From NCBI GenBank assembly GCA_008973525.1, contig WACJ01000115.1, forward strand, positions 496,001 through 560,000: 64,000 bases of DNA. The letters are read 5' to 3'. Below are positions 21,590 to 32,512 of the stretch, piece by piece (the stretch's first letter is position 1; every line of letters begins with the position of its first letter). The stretch is from Stenopsyche tienmushanensis (lineage: Eukaryota > Arthropoda > Insecta > Trichoptera > Stenopsychidae). The position numbers and the translations under genes are program-made. The notes under the pieces were generated by a model, which saw nothing but the letters and a program-made list of their open reading frames with translations, made no database searches and was not told the DNA's origin.

Positions 21590-24035
21590 CTTTAACTAGT
21601 GATATTAATAAAAACGCAGTAAAGACAACGTATGAAGTATTCCTACTTATGGCAAAATATTGAAAACCTTATAATATAGCAGATCAACTAATTCTTCCTG
21701 CTACAGAAGTAATGACAAATATAATGTTAGGGCCTAAAGCAACAGAATATATTAATTTGATTTCATTATCGAATGATACGGTCAAGAATAGGATTGAAGA
21801 CGTGTCAAATAGTGTAAAAGAGCAGTTTATTTCAAGAGTACTCAAAAGTCACTATTACTCACTACTAGGGAATCCAATCCCGAGCCAAAATTTCGATCCC
21901 GGGATTTCGGGATTTCATTAGACAATCCCGGGACCAGTCCCGGGATCCCGGGATTGGGATATTCAATATTTTAAGAAATTACCTTGATGAATTTGATCAA
22001 AAATTACTAATAAGTCCATTTGTTCAATATAAAAAATCACTTGAAGGCCAAAGAATTTTATTTATTTAAGAAAAGATAAAAATACAATTCAGAAATAGAT
22101 AAATAAAACACTAAAAAATTCAAATATTATTTTGAAAATATGCCCGAAGTAACATTAACATTAAACATTAGTGTTTCGTCATTTAGTCTGGATCTGATTT
22201 TGGAAGTCAGACAACTTGCTCGTTGGAGGTATCGTCATCAGATATTTAAATGCTAGTTCGAGTTGATGATCGCGTGAGCCCTCATTTTCGTATAACACCA
22301 TCAATGTGACTGATAAAATTCCTTTCTGCTGAGACACGGATTAAAAATCGCAAAATTCCCGATTTCCCGACAAATTATTTATTTCCGTCGCTGCAGATGA
22401 ATACTTATATACTATAATACTTTGATGTGATTCGTAATTATATTACGTAGGAATACAAAAATTCTGAACCCCGTATCTATTATATTTCATATCGATATTC
22501 CCACTATTAGAGTCGAGGTGTAGTAAATACATCACCGGTAGGGAAATATTAATTTGAAAAACATACATGTACGCTATATATGTATACATAGATTAGACAG
22601 TCACTGCTCCTATGCGTCGCCTAAGTTCGCCAATTAGTAATTACGCCACTGTTTCCAAGCGTCCAAATTTCGTCGGGAATATCTCGATTTAGTAGTCTTC
22701 ATCGTGTTGGTGAGGTGTACGATATATGTTAGATAAAAATTTCAATCCCGGGATTTTCGGGATTACGTTTTCTAATCCCGGGATTCTTAAGTACCTAAAA
22801 CTGTCCGGGATCCCGGGATTGGATTCCCTACTCACTACTATTGGATGAGAGTACCGACCTTACTAATGATGTTAATTTGTTAGCATTTATTAGGTATGAA
22901 TATGAATATACAATTAAATAAGATTTGTTATTTTGTGACTCACTAACTTCGTGTACTACAGCTAAGGCTATATTTAATAGTTTGAATAATTTTATAAATA
23001 AAAATGAGATCGAGTGGTTAAAATGTGTTGGAATTTGCACTGATAGGACTCGTGCAAAGTCAGGAGCAAAAACTCGATTGATTGCTCCTATTAAAGGTGT
23101 AGCACCTCAGATCATTTAGAACCATTATTCCATACACAGGGAATCATTGGCATCCAAAGATATATCAACCGATTTAAAAAAAAACACTGCATAAAGTTGT
23201 TAAAGTTGTCAATTTCATTAAGGCTCGTCCACTCAATTCCCGAATTTTTAAAATTTTATGCTAGGAGATGGGAAGTCAACACACATGTATTATTACATGC
23301 TGAAGTACGTTAGTTATCACGTGGGAAAATGCTCAATCTCCGTTTTGAACTTCGTGATTAAATACGACGTTTTAACGATTTTTCTTGGTTAGCTAAGGTT
23401 GCTTATTTAGCTGATATTTTTACTTATTTGAATGAACTGAATTTGGGCCTACAAGCTGCAGCTGTAAATATATTTAAAGTTGTGGATAAAATAGAAGCGA
23501 TTATAAAAAAATGTCTTGTGGTCGAAACGCATTCACGAATGTGTATGAGTCTTTTCCAACACTCACCGAATTTATAGAAACTTCGAATGTGAATTTTTGT
23601 TGAATATTTAATGACTCTAAAAAGCAACTTTAGGAATTATTTTCCCAGTTCTATTTGTGTCAACAACTGGATTAGAGATCCATTTAACACGGAAGTCACT
23701 GCTAATAAATACTTGTCCACGTATGAACATGACATTCTCGTAGGATTATCCTGCGATACGTCCATTAAATTACAATTCGACAAAACGGAACTGACAAGCT
23801 TTTGGTGATTACACTGCGCTTGCAAATAAAGCACTCCAACATTCGATTCTATTTTGTACAACATATTTATGTGAACAGGCTTTTTCGGCAATATTTTATA
23901 TGAAATCAAAATATAGAAACAAGCTCAATGTAGAAGCGGACCTTAGAATAAAATTTTCCAACATAGGGCCCGATATTGTGCTTCTGGTTTCAAGAAAACA
24001 ACTTCACCACCTCATTAAATTAAAACATATTTATA
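21590..24035 (+). pseudogene. ZBED5-like hAT transposase relic, interrupted
   Basis: The frame at 21712-21865 reads MTNIMLGPKATEYINLISLS, NDTVKNRIEDVSNSVKEQF and ISRVLKSHYYSLL; this matches the segment just before the first catalytic Asp of ZBED5-like proteins. It is cut by a nested MITE, and resumes after it with LLDESTDLTNDVNLLAFIRY (first catalytic Asp region), then KCVGICTDRTRAKSGAKTRL and IAPIKGVAP (the CTDGAxAM strand), HRESLASKD and FIKARPLNSRIFK. Farther on come WLAKVAYLADIFTYLNELNL and, at 23840-23990, FCTTYLCEQAFSAIFYMKSK and YRNKLNVEADLRIK from the dimerisation domain. Stops and frameshifts occur throughout; the BED finger is missing. Confidence 0.85.
21858..22838 (-). mobile_element. 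CCCGGGAT-type non-autonomous hAT, copy 2 (nested)
   Basis: The element spans 21866-22830 (965 bp), beginning TAGGGAATCCAATCCCG and ending CGGGATTGGATTCCCTA. The 8-bp flanks CTCACTAC at 21858-21865 and 22831-22838 are identical. It interrupts the hAT transposase relic between SHYYSLL and LLDESTD, exactly within the conserved block that is continuous in relatives. It shares most of its length with copies 1 and 3. It has a segment near 22170-22225 (TTTAGTCTGGATCTGATTTT) that copy 3 lacks, so the copies are separate insertions and not recent duplications of one. Confidence 0.92.
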
Positions 24036-24433
24036 GAAAACATTATAATAAGATCTCTTTTAACCAATAAATGTTATATGAGTTAAATGTGTTTATTTGT
24101 TATTCCATATAATAAAAATGTTTTATTAAAATATCCAGTAATACATTTTTACGAATATTTATTATTACCAGTGGCGGATTTACCCGTAAGCCTCAAAATT
24201 CAGGTATATGACACACCGCGTAATTCAAGAGAGTTCACTTTTACGCGTCATTTATAAATCGCGGTTAAAATTCCAAAGCTTCAATTGAAAACCTAAGACG
24301 TTCTCTGTCTACATATCGCGTAATAGGAAACCGCGTATATTGAGGAGCGAGAGCCAAATGTGATAATTAGAAGACTTTAAAAAAATGTTGTTCAAGAGGG
24401 GGTCCGCAAACTACGTAAGTTTAAGAAACGCCG

Positions 24434-27020
24434 ATTTTAAACGCCAATTCTTATTGGTAATCTGTCGGACAAAAATATTAATTCTAAGCTTTAAATTCGA
24501 ATTTGGTTCGGATAAATAATAATGCAAAATGTCTCCCAATATTCGAACCAGTGGTGCTAGAAAAAAGTACTATTGAAAGTTTCTCAATTGTATTGCTGAA
24601 ATATAGATAGGAAATTAATATATATAATTACACCTTGTAAATAAAAACATTAGGCGAAAATTTTGAATTAAGGTGATAATAAAACATGTCGCTACTACCA
24701 TCTAGCGGTGAATAGCAAAACTAAATTAAATTGTCGATAAAACAGATTTAACATAATATTTTAGTGTCTCTCTTTGTCGCAATGGCGCTATAAAATTAAA
24801 ATAATTTAACGTAATAAAATTTTGAAAAAATAAAATTAGTTAATACTATTAGTATTCTGCTTTCTCTGGTTTTGATTTATTATTAAATTTATTATTAAAT
24901 TTTAAATTGAATTGAAAATGCATTTTCCCAAATCACCATGGTACTCCAGAATAAATGAATAAGCCTTCTTTGCCTGATTAAGCATACTTGTTTGACTTTT
25001 TAGTTGGAGCGTTATTATTTTATAATGCCTTTTATCGGCAATTCGCTGGAGAATGGAAAGTATTTATGATATAACTTTAAATTTTTATGTATCTTCTATG
25101 TTCACTTAGTGAAAGGTCTGAGCAGCCCAAGCACGATGGCGCAATGCGGTTTTGTGGTTTTTCTTATATTCAGAATAACAAGAAGTAGATGAGGTTGAAG
25201 GCAACATTCCTGCCTTGTATTTAGACACTACATATTCATTCCGTTCTGGGCGGAAACAAAGAAAACGCCGATTGAATGGATCTATTTGCTAAAATAATTC
25301 CTAGCGCTGAGGATTTTTGTTATGAAATTGAATTGCTTAAAGCAACTTGAATATTTGCCTCTCTGGTAATTTCGTATTTAAATACAATAGAATGCATATC
25401 TATAGTCAATTAAAAATGCTGTTTATCAGTAACATATTAAAGATCGCAGAGTAATTTTAAAAATAACAGATATGGATGATAGTTCACAGTGAACCAACTT
25501 TTAAAAAGAGTATATTTGGACCCAAAACTTTATGATAAAAGTCCATTTAATATAATAAATATTTAGTTAATGGTAGAATATATTTTGTCATAATATTCAT
25601 ATGGATTATGAAAATTTAAAATTATCGAAGTTTTATTTACGACATAGGCAAAAATAAAATTGGAAGCCCTAAAACACTACAACGATAGGTTTAGACAGCT
25701 AGGCGGTTTCAGGTCCCTTGTACGGCACATTGTTGGAGTCCATGTCTGTGATATTAGTTATAATCGAAAGGCTTTCATCGAAACACAAAAGAGATCACCT
25801 TCATACCTACTGCAACAATGAAAATCGACCCTATTCAACGTGGGGCAGCAAAACACCCCTTTATACCCTCATTCAAATGTGTTTTTCCGATCAATCTACA
25901 TCCATCTATAAAATCAATTAAAAGTGATAAAGTTGAATTAAAATTGAATGTCAATTAATGTTTAAAAAGTTTGATTTCAATTATGTTGTCAAAGAATCCG
26001 ATTATTATATTATTACATGCAATGTTGCAATATTGATATGCTTAACTAAAATTGGGTTACTTTATATAATTTCATACTTGCCGAGTATTAACACAGTATT
26101 AAAAAAATAGCCCATATGCATTTTTTGGGCAAACATTTGATCAGAATAATTTCATAAAAGGCACATTCCACCAAAATAATTTTATATACAAAGCTTTATT
26201 GCCATAATTTTATTTAGAATGATTGTCGCAATCAACAGGTTATCATTCACGAAAGAATACTAGGTGCAATATATTTGAGTAATTTTCCGTTTATTAGGAT
26301 AAAATATAAGCATTCTATATTCTACACTCTATATCTATGAAAACAAAGATTCTCAAAACTATTCGAATTTTATATTTAAACAAAATATTATGCTTTTTGC
26401 GATGATGTTTTGTCATATTTGGCCAAACAGTTAGTTGATTTACGGCGGGGGTTCCCAACCCCGTGCCCGCGGGTGCATATGCTCCAGCGGGGCCAAGTTC
26501 TATAATTATATACTTTAAAGCTTTTAAAATACAGTTTTGGATAAATATATTTTCGAAAAAATATCTTATACATTTTCCAAGGATGGAAAAAATTATTGGT
26601 GAAAATATTTTTGGCGTAAAATTATTTATTACTCATCTGAAGACACTTTTAGAGCTATTTGAAAATAGATTCCAGCGACTTACCATAATAGATTTTTTTT
26701 TTTTAAAAATTCATATTACTAAAATTGCTTATTCCAAAGCAAAAATTCTTTAAGAAAATACAACAAAAATTGAAGAAGAAATTTTAGATATAAAAAATTA
26801 CTGTATACTGTATCTTGATTTACGGTATCAATGATTGTTCGCATTGGATTCCTCGGGGATATTTCAGACATGCTTAAATATTTATATCATCCGAATAGCT
26901 TAATACTTCAAAAGCAAACTCTGCTTACCACCAATCATTATTCATTACATTACATTTAAGTCATCTTAAATATTTTTAAAGGTGAATTTCAGATTCGCAC
27001 TAATTATTAATTGTCTTCTT
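24434..27020. other. AT-rich stretch with scattered hAT-like end fragments
   Basis: No gene was recognised in about 2.6 kb. CCAGTGGCGGATTTACCCGT at 24171-24190, inside the right part of the preceding element, and GGGGGTTCCCAACCCCGTGC followed by CCGCGGGTGC at 26450-26480 look like hAT terminal sequences without partners. Frames at 25718-25921 and 26463-26753 are unrecognised and AT-driven. Confidence 0.4.
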
Positions 27021-27021
27021 C

Positions 27022-27460
27022 TTAACCTGTTGGATGCCTTGTGCGCGCATTATATGTGGATAATTGGTATACCAGTCCAACTTTGTTTCAAACGCTGCAT
27101 TCGTTTCAAACCGATTGTTGAGGAACCGCGCGAAAAAATCGGATTGGTATGTTTAAATTTAATAGAAGATTGGCCCAAGGTGAAACGGAAATTTACCACA
27201 CAAAATATAATAAAATCCTCGCATATATGTGGAAAGACAAGCGAGAAGTGACGATGCTATCTACAATGCACTCAGGAAATATAATCGCACCAAACAAAAT
27301 AGATCGACCAAGTGGCGAGTCCATAATGAAACCTGAATCAGTTATAGGATATACGAGAAATATGTATATCGTTGACAGAAGTGATAGCGTGATATCTTTC
27401 GTAAAGTCTATTAGGAAAACCATCAAATGGTACAAAAAAAGAGATTTGGAAAGGTAGGAA
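27022..27460 (+). pseudogene. PiggyBac relic with 5-prime end
   Basis: A TTAA at 27022-27025 is followed by CCTGTTGGATGCCTTGTGCG then CGCATTA, comparable to the end of the piggyBac element at 52969 (CCTGTTAAGCGGGTAAGTGG then GCGCGCA). The frame 27149-27457 reads FNRRLAQGETEIYHTKYNKI, WKDKREVTMLSTMHSGN, KPESVIGYTRNMYIVDRSDS and IRKTIKWYKKRDLER. This matches the WKDKRDVxMLSTxH, PxxVxDYNxNMxGVDRSDQ and RKTxKWWKK blocks of piggyBac transposases; the Gly-Gly before Val-Asp is replaced, but VDRSD with its Asp residues is retained. About 400 codons between the end and this frame are deleted. Confidence 0.78.
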
Positions 27461-27534
27461 AGGAATCTATGAATGAGTAGCGAAATTATCACAACAAATC
27501 TGAAAAAATCACGTTTGAAAATTCTGTGATTCAC

Positions 27535-27665
27535 CATTTATCTGCAATAATACTCTCACTGAAGTATTATTTCCCGGACATGAAGAATCGTTAGTTCAAT
27601 TCTTGGATATCAGGACCATTTTCTACTGATGAGGAAATTTTTAAAGACGAAGATGTCAGTCAAAG
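27535..27665 (+). pseudogene. hAT dimerisation-region scrap
   Basis: The frame reads IHHLSAIILSLKYYFPDMKN, a stop, then FNSWISGPFST. ZBED-type hAT proteins have HLxxLxxxFxxYFPDxxxxxxxWIRNPF before the dimerisation domain. It follows a piggyBac relic directly, so the two transposons are juxtaposed or one inserted into the other. Only some 40 residues are readable. Confidence 0.4.
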
Positions 27666-27984
27666 TACAATTTCTCGGAAAAACAATGTCAAAATGATTA
27701 ACAATAGTCCCACAAAAGAGAATGCTATAAGCCACCTCAAAAAAAAAATCGTAATAGTATAGGTATGGGGTACGAAGTCATGTGCAATAGAAAAAAATAT
27801 TTTCGAACGTCGGCGATATTGCTAGGCATACGTCGGCAATAAGCTATCCCTAAAATTTCGGGACGGTTTAACGTTCAACCGGAATTCTGCAGGACAGCAA
27901 TTTCGGGATGATTGGCTGTTCTATGGCAGGAGTAATTCTATCAAATAATAATCAATTAGAAAGTATTCAAAATAATAAGCTGAA

Positions 27985-28075
27985 TCGCAAGACGTCAAAA
28001 TTTGATTAATATACAAGGAATAACATTTCATCAAGACAATGTGCGTCCTAAGGGCTGCAAAAATAACCGTAAAGA
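27985..28075 (+). pseudogene. Mariner scrap at the second catalytic Asp
   Basis: The frame reads LINIQGITFHQDNVRPKGCK. Mariner and Tc1 transposases carry KGIxFHQDNARPHxxK around the second catalytic Asp. The match is short but includes the whole HQDN motif. No further mariner segments could be aligned upstream with confidence. Confidence 0.42.
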
Positions 28076-28174
28076 TAAACCAATGCTGTTAATCTGAGCA
28101 GATTTAATTCCTAGGATTAATAGTGACATATTTCGTCTCTATTTAGGCGCAAGTGTTATTTTAACAGCGCTATT

Positions 28175-28470
28175 CTCCCATGGTTTTACGGATGCGCTTG
28201 TAATACCGACCGATCGCTTATTGCGTGTGCGCCGTTGCCGGTTGGGTGGTAACGCGCAAGAAGTGGGAGTCAGAATGAGTTATCGGTTAGCCTTGATTGC
28301 GGGAGGACGTCCTTCCCGCAGTCATCCGTCCGACTACATCATGCCCCGAAAGAAAAACGGACCCGTGCTCTAGCGTGACTCCCGACAAGCACGCTGGAGC
28401 AGGAAACCACCCGGGGATTTTGCTCCGTGAGTGCCTCCGCTCCGATGCTTCATTGGTGTCAAAGTGGGAT
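28175..28470. repeat. GC-rich composite repeat, fragment B
   Basis: The first half (CGGTTGGGTGGTAACGCGCA, then GCGGGAGGACGTCCTT) matches 44188-44260, and the second half (AACGGACCCGTGCTCTAGCG, GACAAGCACG, CACCCGGGGATTTTGCTCCG) matches 2340-2420. Compared with fragments A and C it lacks the middle block with CTCTCTCTCG and TTCGACGCCCGTCC. The frame 28297-28506 lies inside the repeat and is not conserved in the other copies, so it is not a gene. Confidence 0.62.
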
Positions 28471-29680
28471 GAATATTTGATTTTTAAGTTTAATGCAGCA
28501 AAATGATAATTATTTAGTTAAAATTTTTAGAAAATATGGAAGCCTATTTCCTTGAATGATGATTTTGGGTTAATATTTTTGAAATGAAACTTATATACAT
28601 GTGAGAGGGCAAATTGACTTAAATGTCATCAAAAGTCTCAAAAGATAGTTTGTAGTTATTTCTACTGTCTGTATCATTACGTAGCATAAAGCAACTACTA
28701 AATCAGGGGCTTGCTTATTTTATTATATATTACACAGCTCCATTTTTTAGCTAATAACTTCTGTTAACAAATGGAAAAGTTTTTCTAGGAGCTAAGAAGT
28801 TTTTTAACTTATTTTTAAAATGCTGTAATGCATTTTTTAACTATGAAATAAAGGATTACTTCAACGTTACATCATTGGTGTCTATTTATTTTTAGTTTGT
28901 ATGTGAGATTTAAATTCAACTCAAAATCTATTCGAATTGTCCAAATTTCACAAGGATGGATCTCAGATTTTGGACATATGCCAAAGCAACAAATGAAGTT
29001 CTACTTGCGATAGTTTGATTACTATCAATAAAGCTAAGAGGCAAGTTTTCAATTGAGATTCTCGCCTCAATTGTATTCATTCCTCGGCTTGCGGATTTCA
29101 ATTTCAAATGACGATAAACAGAAATATTCCAACGCTTGCGGAGTATAATTCTAAAGTAAGTTGAAAAGAGACAAGCGATGAAAATTTTGCATTTAAAATA
29201 GATATATTTTAATTTAAAAAACGATATTTTTTTAGAGCATGGGGAACATATTGTTTATTTAAATTATTTAAATAAAAAAGACATTACATCAAGGAAAGAG
29301 TAGTTTAAAAGAATAAAATTTATTTTTTCGTTTAATGGAGTTAAAAAAAAATATATATATTATATATATAGGATCAATATGCTCTTCGTCATATAAAATG
29401 TCATAAAAATAATAATGGCGGAAAACTTATTGATCTCCTACATACTTTTATATATGTTACAACCTTAGATAAATACGAGCTTAGAAGCTCAGCGAATAGA
29501 ACAAGCATCCGTATAGTGTATGGTCATTGTGTCGACCTCAATTAGGGTAAATTGATTTTTTAGTTAGTAAATTTGACTATCTATGATATAAGCACATTTT
29601 ATTTAAATTTAGACCAGAATTCTTTCCACTGCTCGAAAATATCACTCGAATAACTTTTAATTAGCACCTAATTCCAAACC
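28471..29680. other. AT-rich spacer, nothing recognised
   Basis: No gene, repeat pair or RNA seen. A TA-rich simple stretch lies at about 29350-29372. Confidence 0.5.
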
Positions 29681-29682
29681 CT

Positions 29683-30147
29683 AATCCAGGATTGCCAATA
29701 AAAAAGGTTATTTTGTGCGTATGGTGAAATATGGGGGGAATAATTCATTACGAATGAATGAAACCGGAAGAAATATTAATTGCACTAGTTTATTATCGCT
29801 AATTAGAAGCTTTGCATCATAAACTACGAATAAAAAAGAAACGGCCGTATTAATTCAACAGAAAGAAGACGTCACTGCTTCATTATAATGCGCGCTCTCA
29901 TTAAGTGAAATTGACATTGGAATAAATAATATGGAATTAAACTGGGTAGCTATAACGCATCCTTCTAATTCATCAGATTATGGCCCGATGGATTCCCATC
30001 TTTTCAGGTTCATGGAACATAGCCTGAGAAAAAATGCAGCTGAAGTGGAAATGCATTTAAAATCGTTTTTCGTTTCTAAGCCGGAAAGTTTTTACAAAAA
30101 AGGGGATCAGAGACCTTCCAAAGCGATGGTAGGCGTTGAAAAATGAA
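29683..30147 (+). pseudogene. Mariner transposase relic (catalytic and C-terminal)
   Basis: The translation gives KKVILCVW, then MGGIIHYE-stop-MKPEEI, YYR-stop-LEALHHKLRIKKKR, and KKTSLLHYNARSH, then an open frame MELNWVAITHPSNSSDYGPM followed by DSHLFRFMEHSLRKN and FFVSKPESFYKKGDQRPSK. In mariners these are KVMLCVWWDxxGIIHYELLKPxETI, YCQQLDRLxxxLxxKRP, VIxLHDNARPH, LGWExLxHPPYSPDLAPSDYHLFRSMQHxL and FFASKPxxFYxxGIxxLPERW. The second catalytic Asp is changed (HYN for HDN), and the third (APSDYHLF) reads GPMDSHLF, keeping an Asp. Three or more stops are present and the amino-terminal half is gone. Confidence 0.78.
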
Positions 30148-30353
30148 GGAAAACATATTAATAAATTTGAACTTTTTTTACTAAATATGCAAATATTTTT
30201 TACTCCCTGATTTTAAAATGCCTAAGCATATCTTCCTTAAAATTATTACACCTAGCACGTACTGTTAAAAATATTCGTGGCACGCTAAGAAATCTAATTT
30301 TGATTAACGTAATTTACTCAAATGTTATTACATGTTAGTTTTTTTTAAGTTTT

Positions 30354-31345
30354 TAAGTGTCAGGGTTGTCGAAATAGATTTTTTTTAACACTGAAAAAAT
30401 ATCTAAAATTTCATTTTTAAATCGTCATAACTTTTTTATTTGCGGTTGTAATAACACAAAATAACTGTTTTGTATTTTTTAATGTATTTTTGATCTAAAT
30501 AAATAATTATTTTATGGGATTGAAAATTAGTTCTGAGCTTCCAAAGTCACAAAAAATGTTCAAACGAATGAGATATGTCAACTTCTAAATTCTATAAACA
30601 AAAAACTACTTTAAACTTAGTTTAGTTTTAAAAATTGCTCTAAATTATACCATTTCCAATTATATGCTATATGTCATACAAATCATTGAAGTTATTAAAC
30701 ATGAAGAGGTACCAGATTGCTAGAAACAGTATTAAGAAAATATTTTTTTATGTTTAAGATATTTTTTTTACATGCACAAAACTCTTTATTTATTTTAATT
30801 ATAGTTGCCTGAAGTAGCATTTCCTTTTTCATTTTTGCAAAGCTTGCGCTTATTTTGTCCTGTAAATAAATTCTTTTGGTGGCCTTATTCTGTTGCTTGT
30901 GGTTTCCAGACCTGACACCACTGAATTTCTTTGTCTGAGGACGTGCCCTATTCCGTGGCTCGCACGGTCTTCTGACCTGACACCACCGGATTTTTTTAAC
31001 TAGGGACGTGCAAAATAATTAATTTATATGACAGGGGTGCCAACGAAATAAATTCTAACTGAATTGATAATCGCCACCTTTGCAAAAGTGAAAAAATAAA
31101 TGCTACTTCGGATAGTTACAATCGAAATAAGAAAAATGTGTTGTCCATGTATACTAAACAGAGGTGGCCTGTTTGAACAAATTTTGTAAATAAATTTAAT
31201 AAAAACATCTTAAACATAAAAAGTATTTTCTTAACCCTGACTCTGGCAAACTGGTACCACTTCATAACTTATCTTAAATATAAGATTTTGGGTATTTTTT
31301 AAAAATGTTTAAAATAAAATTCTATTTCGACGTCCCCGACACTTA
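30354..31345. mobile_element. Fold-back Tc1/mariner-type derivative
   Basis: The left end TAAGTGTCAGGGTTGTCGAA then ATAGA and the right end read inward TAAGTGTCGGGGACGTCGAA then ATAGA match, and each starts with TA, the duplication expected for this superfamily. Long arms follow: 30365-30770 is an inverted relative of 47275-47700, and 31140-31335 is a shorter arm in the opposite orientation. A second inverted pair lies inside (30795-30845 and 31075-31125, around TAGCATTT and AAATGCTA). In the centre, 30945-30995 reads PIPWLARSSDLTPPDFF and 30905-30945 reads FPDLTPLNFFV, both resembling the WPARSPDLTPPDFFLWG block of DDE transposases. So the element looks like two 3-prime ends joined head to head. 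Confidence 0.6.
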
Positions 31346-31814
31346 GGACATAGGGCCTATGTGTGATCAACGAATAGGATATTATTCGTTTTTTTTTTAT
31401 TTCTATAAAATAATTTTAATTTTTATTAATATTATCTTACTGAAGATAAATAATTTTAATTTTTATTAAAATTATTTTATTATTTTTTGATTATTTTTTT
31501 GTTTGTTGGGTTTTCTGTTGGCTTTTAGATTTAGAACCATTTTAGATGCCAATTTAAATTTCTAACCAGAACATTTCGACTTGCCTAATAATATCTATTT
31601 TTTTACAATTCAAGCAAACACAGTGTAATGTATGGATTCGTAGTAATATGCAGTATAATACATGAAAAAATGTATGTGTGTGTAATTATTTTTAATTGCA
31701 TTTCAGACTATTAGATCAAAATTAATAGCCAATAAATTTGCATGGTAACAAAGGAAATTGCAATTGTTTCGATCAAAAGTTGAGGAAAATGCCTAAAGAA
31801 GATGTTTTAGGGAT

Positions 31815-32205
31815 GGTGGCTTGGATTGGGATGGAGAAGGGCGCGTGGTGCGCCTGCGAAACCAGTGGGCATATCAACAGTTGTTGGGTGGGTGGGTGTG
31901 GGTGAGGGCCCCTCCGGGCGAGCACGCAGTGGCACGCGCGGCTGCGGAGGCGCGTGCGCGCGCCGGCCGCCGCAATGCGCCGCGCTGACGTCACCCCGCA
32001 CCCCCTTGACTTGTTGCGACCGCATCCGGGCCCCGGGCCCCAGCCCACCACCCAACGGCACCCAAAGAGTCCCCTGTGACATACCACATCTTGCAAACCA
32101 CCACCCATAAGACTCATCCCCGGATAGATCTACCACTTACATATGCACACAAAGACGCGCCGCACGTGCCGAGTTATAAATCGGCTAGATTAAAAAGTTG
32201 TGTCG
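31815..32205 (+). promoter_or_regulatory. Isolated GC/CpG-rich island with promoter motifs
   Basis: About 300 bases (31820-32120) are strongly GC-rich and dense in CpG within sequence that is otherwise very AT-rich. It contains a full palindromic CRE TGACGTCA at 31986-31993, GC-rich NRF1-like runs (GCGTGCGCGCGCC) just before it, an E-box CACGTG at 32163-32168 and a TATAAA at 32175-32180. Read to the right, these are in a promoter-like order, with a start site expected near 32205. The frames in both strands (31773-32136) are artefacts of low stop frequency in GC-rich DNA. No coding exon was found within the next 2 kb. It could be a promoter, a repeat fragment or a foreign or assembly-derived insert. 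Confidence 0.4.
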
Positions 32206-32512
32206 CTTTTAAATATCCGCCAAAAACTAACGATGTATAAGTGTTTTTATTAAAACATATTTTAATGCGGATAACATTTTTAAGCAATCTATATGAATCG
32301 TCTAACTATAATATTTATGCTAATATTCTATGAAATAACCTACAAAATACTGAAGAGATTTATCAAGTGATTGTTTATAAAATAAAAAGAAATGATGCTT
32401 AAAATATGCATTGCAGTATGATGTACACTGCATATGGACACTTTGATGAAAGCGCTTTGTAAAAATTTTTTAAACAATATTTTCTATGATGTTTAGATTA
32501 TATGATTATAAT

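Larger units (their letters stand above)
21262..24433 (+). mobile_element. Old hAT element hosting a nested MITE
   Basis: The left end CAGCTGTTCATAAACAGGGG then TCCGAGGACCCC, and the right end read inward CGGCGTTTCTTAAACTTACG with GTTTGCGGACCCC, form an imperfect hAT-type inverted repeat around a transposase relic. The flanking bases (ATTTAGAC left, ATTTTAAAC right) are only similar, so the duplication is decayed or the edge is off by a base. Removing the nested 965-bp insertion and its 8-bp duplication leaves about 2.2 kb, shorter than an autonomous copy. Confidence 0.6.

Noticed and set aside
23424..23909. Minus-strand frames at 23424-23627 and 23637-23909.
   Set aside because: They are shadows of the plus-strand hAT transposase relic in the same place.
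28297..28506. A 69-residue frame with Cys and Arg.
   Set aside because: It falls in the GC-rich composite repeat and is not conserved in fragments A or C.
31773..32136. Three long overlapping frames on both strands across the GC-rich island.
   Set aside because: GC-rich DNA has few stops, so open frames in several phases are expected. None matches a known protein, and the island has promoter-like rather than coding features.
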